6,802 nt of DNA from Candidatus Omnitrophota bacterium. GTDB lineage: Bacteria > Omnitrophota > Gorgyraeia > Velamenicoccales > Velamenicoccaceae. This document shows positions 4,715-6,802 of the stretch, piece after piece. The notes beneath the pieces were generated by a model. That model was not told the origin of the DNA, made no database searches, and saw only the letters and a list, made by a program, of their open reading frames with translations. Both the position numbers and the translations under genes were made by a program. Within the stretch, counting starts at the first letter, position 1; the number at the start of each line of letters is the position of its first letter. The DNA lies in the NCBI GenBank assembly GCA_028717105.1, contig JAQUOM010000085.1, forward strand, positions 1 to 6,802, given 5' to 3'.

Positions 4715-5884
4715 GTGAAAAAAGTGGTCTTAGCTTATTCCGGAGGACTTGATACTTCCTGCGCTATCACATGGCTTAAAGACAGGGGATGGGATGTCGT
4801 TGCCTATATCGGCGATGTGGGGCAGGGGGAAGATTTTGCCGCCATCGAGAAGCGCGCGCTCCGGACAGGCGCCTCCAAGGTTTACGTGGGCGACCTGAAA
4901 AAAGAATTCCTTTCCGACTTTATCCTGCCGACGCTGCAGGCGCATGCGTCTTATGAAGGCAAGTATCTTTTGGCAACGGCGCTGACGCGTCCTCTCATCG
5001 CCAAGCACCTTGTGGAGGCGGCGCACCGCGAGAAGGCCGATGCGGTCGCCCATGGATGCACAGGCAAGGGCAACGACCAGGTGCGTTTTGAAGTCACATC
5101 CCGGATCCTGGACCCGAAACTCCAGATCGTGGCGCCGGTTCGGGAGTGGGAATTTAAGTCCCGGGAAGAAGAGATCGATTTTGCCAAGGCCAAGGGGATT
5201 CCCCTGAACGTGACGAAGAAAAAAGTCTACAGTATCGATAAGAACCTTTGGGGCATCAGTATCGAGTGCGGCGTCCTTGAAGACCCGTCTGTCGAGCCGC
5301 CGAAAGACGCTTATCAGATGACCGTGGCGGTTGAGGATGCTCCGGATAAGCCGACGTATCTTGAAATAGGTTTTGAGAAGGGTGTTCCCGTCAAGGTGAA
5401 CGGCAAGTCCTGTGAGATGGAGGCGTTGGTTGCCCATCTTCACAATGCGGCCGGGAAGAACGGCGTCGGGCGGGTGGATATGGTCGAGAACCGTCTGGTC
5501 GGTATCAAGTCGCGGGAGGTTTATGAGTTTCCCGCGGCCACATGCCTGTATACGGCGCATCGGGAGCTTGAGGCCCTGGTTTTTGACAGGGAGCTTTTTC
5601 ATTTCAAGGAGGCATTGTCGGCCAAATACGGAGAACTCGTGTATTACGGATTGTGGTATTCAGAATTAAAAAACGCGCTCGACGCTTTTGTCAAAGAAAC
5701 CCAGAAAAAGGTGACGGGGGCGGTGAGGCTGAAACTCCACAAGGGGTCTTGCGTGGTCGTGGGCCGGACATCCCCGTATTCCTTGTACAGGGAGGATCTG
5801 GCGACATACACGGAAAAAGATAAGTTTAACCAGAAACTGGCGGACGGCTTTATACGGTTGTGGGGTTTGCCGTTCCAGAAATAA
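4715..5884 (+). CDS. argG: Argininosuccinate synthase ArgG
   Basis: Joins citrulline and aspartate with ATP (to AMP and pyrophosphate) to give argininosuccinate; cytoplasmic homotetramer in the family. Starting at GTG it has 389 aa, close to the usual length, and begins MKKVVLAYSGGLDTS, the N-type ATP pyrophosphatase loop (residues 7-15). Other signatures: GCTGKGNDQVRFE at 114-126, VREWEFKSREEEIDFA, the YSIDKNLWG segment followed by LEDP, YEFPAATCLYTAH, YYGLWYSEL, and a C-terminus with FIRLWGLPF. A longer reading from 4559 would add 52 residues, rich in Arg and Asp and encoded by the hairpin block, that match nothing in the family, so it is rejected. The gene has the best ribosome binding site in the cluster and the longest leader, so separate expression control is possible. 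argH follows after 38 bp. Confidence 0.96.
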   Translation: MKKVVLAYSGGLDTSCAITWLKDRGWDVVAYIGDVGQGEDFAAIEKRALRTGASKVYVGDLKKEFLSDFILPTLQAHASYEGKYLLATALTRPLIAKHLVEAAHREKADAVAHGCTGKGNDQVRFEVTSRILDPKLQIVAPVREWEFKSREEEIDFAKAKGIPLNVTKKKVYSIDKNLWGISIECGVLEDPSVEPPKDAYQMTVAVEDAPDKPTYLEIGFEKGVPVKVNGKSCEMEALVAHLHNAAGKNGVGRVDMVENRLVGIKSREVYEFPAATCLYTAHRELEALVFDRELFHFKEALSAKYGELVYYGLWYSELKNALDAFVKETQKKVTGAVRLKLHKGSCVVVGRTSPYSLYREDLATYTEKDKFNQKLADGFIRLWGLPFQK

Positions 5885-5911
5885 GCAGTCAGCAACTACC
5901 GTCTACTAAAA
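5884..5911 (+). repeat. Faint 7-bp periodicity between argG and argH
   Basis: AGCAGTC, AGCAACT, ACCGTCT, ACTAAAA: neighbouring units share about four of seven bases, and CTAC recurs at 5896 and 5903. It is much weaker than the other junction arrays and is listed because it sits in the same place, right after a stop codon. Confidence 0.25.
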
Positions 5912-5912
5912 A

Positions 5913-5917
5913 TGAGG
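5913..5917 (+). promoter_or_regulatory. Ribosome binding site of argH
   Basis: TGAGG lies 5 nt before the argH ATG. It overlaps an ATG at 5912 that opens a four-codon frame whose TGA stop overlaps the argH ATG, probably by chance. Confidence 0.6.
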
Positions 5918-5922
5918 CTGTT

Positions 5923-6802
5923 ATGAAGAATAAGCTGTGGGGAGGGCGTTTCACAAAAAAGACCGATCCTTACTTTGAAGGGTTCAGCTCTTCCATTCAG
6001 ACCGATTGGCGTCTGGCGGCGTGCGACCTCATTGGTTCTTTTCTGCACATTCATGTGCTCAAAGGGGCGCATCTCTTGACGGCGCAGGAGTTCTCGCGCC
6101 TCAAAAGCGGCATCATGGGCCTTTTGAGCCGGGCCAAGGACGGGACTTTCCCCTTTGATTTCAAAAGTGAGGACATCCATACAAACATCCAGAACGCGCT
6201 TTTGAAGAAAGCGGGCAAAGCGGCCCTGAAACTGCAGACGTGCCGTTCGCGTAATGATCAAGTGGTCTTTGCCACCAAGCTGTATTGTCTCTTTGCGGGC
6301 GAAGAGCTCCAGGATCTTTTGTTTCAGCTCCAGAAAGGTTTTCTGGAATCGGGGACGCTGCATTCGTCTCTGGTGATGCCGGGGTATACGCATCTTCAGC
6401 ATGCCCAGCCCGTCTACTTCAAGGATTATCTGGGGGCCTATGCGGTGATGTTTGCCCGCGATGCCGGGCGGCTGGAAGATTGCCTTTTGCGGCTGGATAT
6501 CTCCATGGGGTCCGGCGCCATCGCCGGGACGCCCATTGCGTCGTCCATCTATGTAAGCCAGATCAAGGCGGCCCTGTCTGCGTTGAAGATGCCGGGCCTG
6601 ATCAAGCTGATCACGCCGCCCAAAAGCGCGATCAGCGCGGTCAGCGACCGGGATTTTGTGATCGAATTGCTGAGCGTCCTTGCCACGATCGGCATGCATA
6701 TATCGCGTCTCGCCGAAGACCTGATCCTCTGGTCGACGCGCGAGTTCGGTTTTATCGAGGTGGGGGATGAGTATTGTACGGGCAGTTCGCTTATGCCGCA
6801 GA
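5923..6802 (+). CDS. argH: Argininosuccinate lyase ArgH, 3'-truncated
   Basis: Splits argininosuccinate into arginine and fumarate; member of the fumarase/aspartase superfamily, active as a tetramer with sites shared between subunits. 293 codons are visible (the family has about 450-470). It starts MKNKLWGGRF, typical of ArgH. Other marks: EDIHTNI, CRSRNDQ at 107-113, MPGYTHLQHAQP with Thr156-His157, GSGAIAGT at about 196-203, AVSDRDF, SRLAEDLILW, and GSSLMPQ at 287-293, the beginning of the superfamily signature with the mobile-loop catalytic serine, cut by the window edge. It is more divergent than its neighbours: LQTC replaces the usual LHTG/LHTA before RSRND, VVFA replaces VATD after it, and the segment before SDRD is altered. 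Key catalytic positions that can be seen are kept, so it is probably functional. The frame stays open to the end. Confidence 0.93.
   Translation, partial: MKNKLWGGRFTKKTDPYFEGFSSSIQTDWRLAACDLIGSFLHIHVLKGAHLLTAQEFSRLKSGIMGLLSRAKDGTFPFDFKSEDIHTNIQNALLKKAGKAALKLQTCRSRNDQVVFATKLYCLFAGEELQDLLFQLQKGFLESGTLHSSLVMPGYTHLQHAQPVYFKDYLGAYAVMFARDAGRLEDCLLRLDISMGSGAIAGTPIASSIYVSQIKAALSALKMPGLIKLITPPKSAISAVSDRDFVIELLSVLATIGMHISRLAEDLILWSTREFGFIEVGDEYCTGSSLMPQ

Noticed and set aside
4730..5602. Long minus-strand open frame opposite argG
   Set aside because: Fully antisense to a well-supported argG; no motif seen.
5896..6699. Long minus-strand open frame opposite argH
   Set aside because: Antisense to argH, Arg/Gln-rich translation without recognisable domains.
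6285..6770. Plus-strand open frame inside argH in another frame
   Set aside because: Starts and ends within argH, has no ribosome binding site, and the argH frame has clear family motifs.

Overview
This window is a block of arginine-biosynthesis genes from a bacterium, all on the plus strand and in the order argJ-argB-argD-argF-argG-argH. argJ is cut at its 5' end and argH at its 3' end by the window edges. The organism cannot be named from the sequence alone. The moderately GC-rich coding DNA, the divergent but recognisable proteins and the intergenic repeats would suit a candidate-phylum bacterium known mainly from metagenomes (Omnitrophota-like is my guess, held loosely).

Pathway logic: ArgJ (ornithine acetyltransferase) makes or recycles N-acetylglutamate, ArgB phosphorylates it, ArgC (not in the window, probably just upstream) reduces it, and ArgD transaminates the semialdehyde. 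ArgJ then releases ornithine, ArgF carbamoylates it to citrulline, ArgG condenses citrulline with aspartate, and ArgH splits argininosuccinate into arginine and fumarate. Apart from argC and carbamoyl-phosphate supply, the whole route is here, consistent with one transcription unit.

Layout: argJ (3-1133), gap of 95 bp, argB (1229-2083), gap of 43 bp, argD (2127-3371), gap of 167 bp, argF (3539-4504), gap of 210 bp, argG (4715-5884), gap of 38 bp, argH (5923 to the end). No gap exceeds 300 bp and no credible minus-strand gene is seen.

The enzymes are ordinary in kind. The unusual part is the spacers. Most junctions start or end with degenerate short tandem repeats of 7 or 8 bp period whose unit sequence differs from junction to junction. 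The argD-argF gap is a row of four hairpins, one of them a palindrome that also forms the last codons of argD. The argF-argG gap holds a 113-bp block with 13-bp imperfect terminal inverted repeats, flanked on both sides by TTTA. It contains three hairpins and looks like a small non-autonomous mobile element, or alternatively a structured leader for argG. Several enzymes also carry departures from conserved motifs: a two-residue expansion at the ArgJ self-cleavage site, Asn for Asp in ArgB, and changed residues around ArgH motifs.
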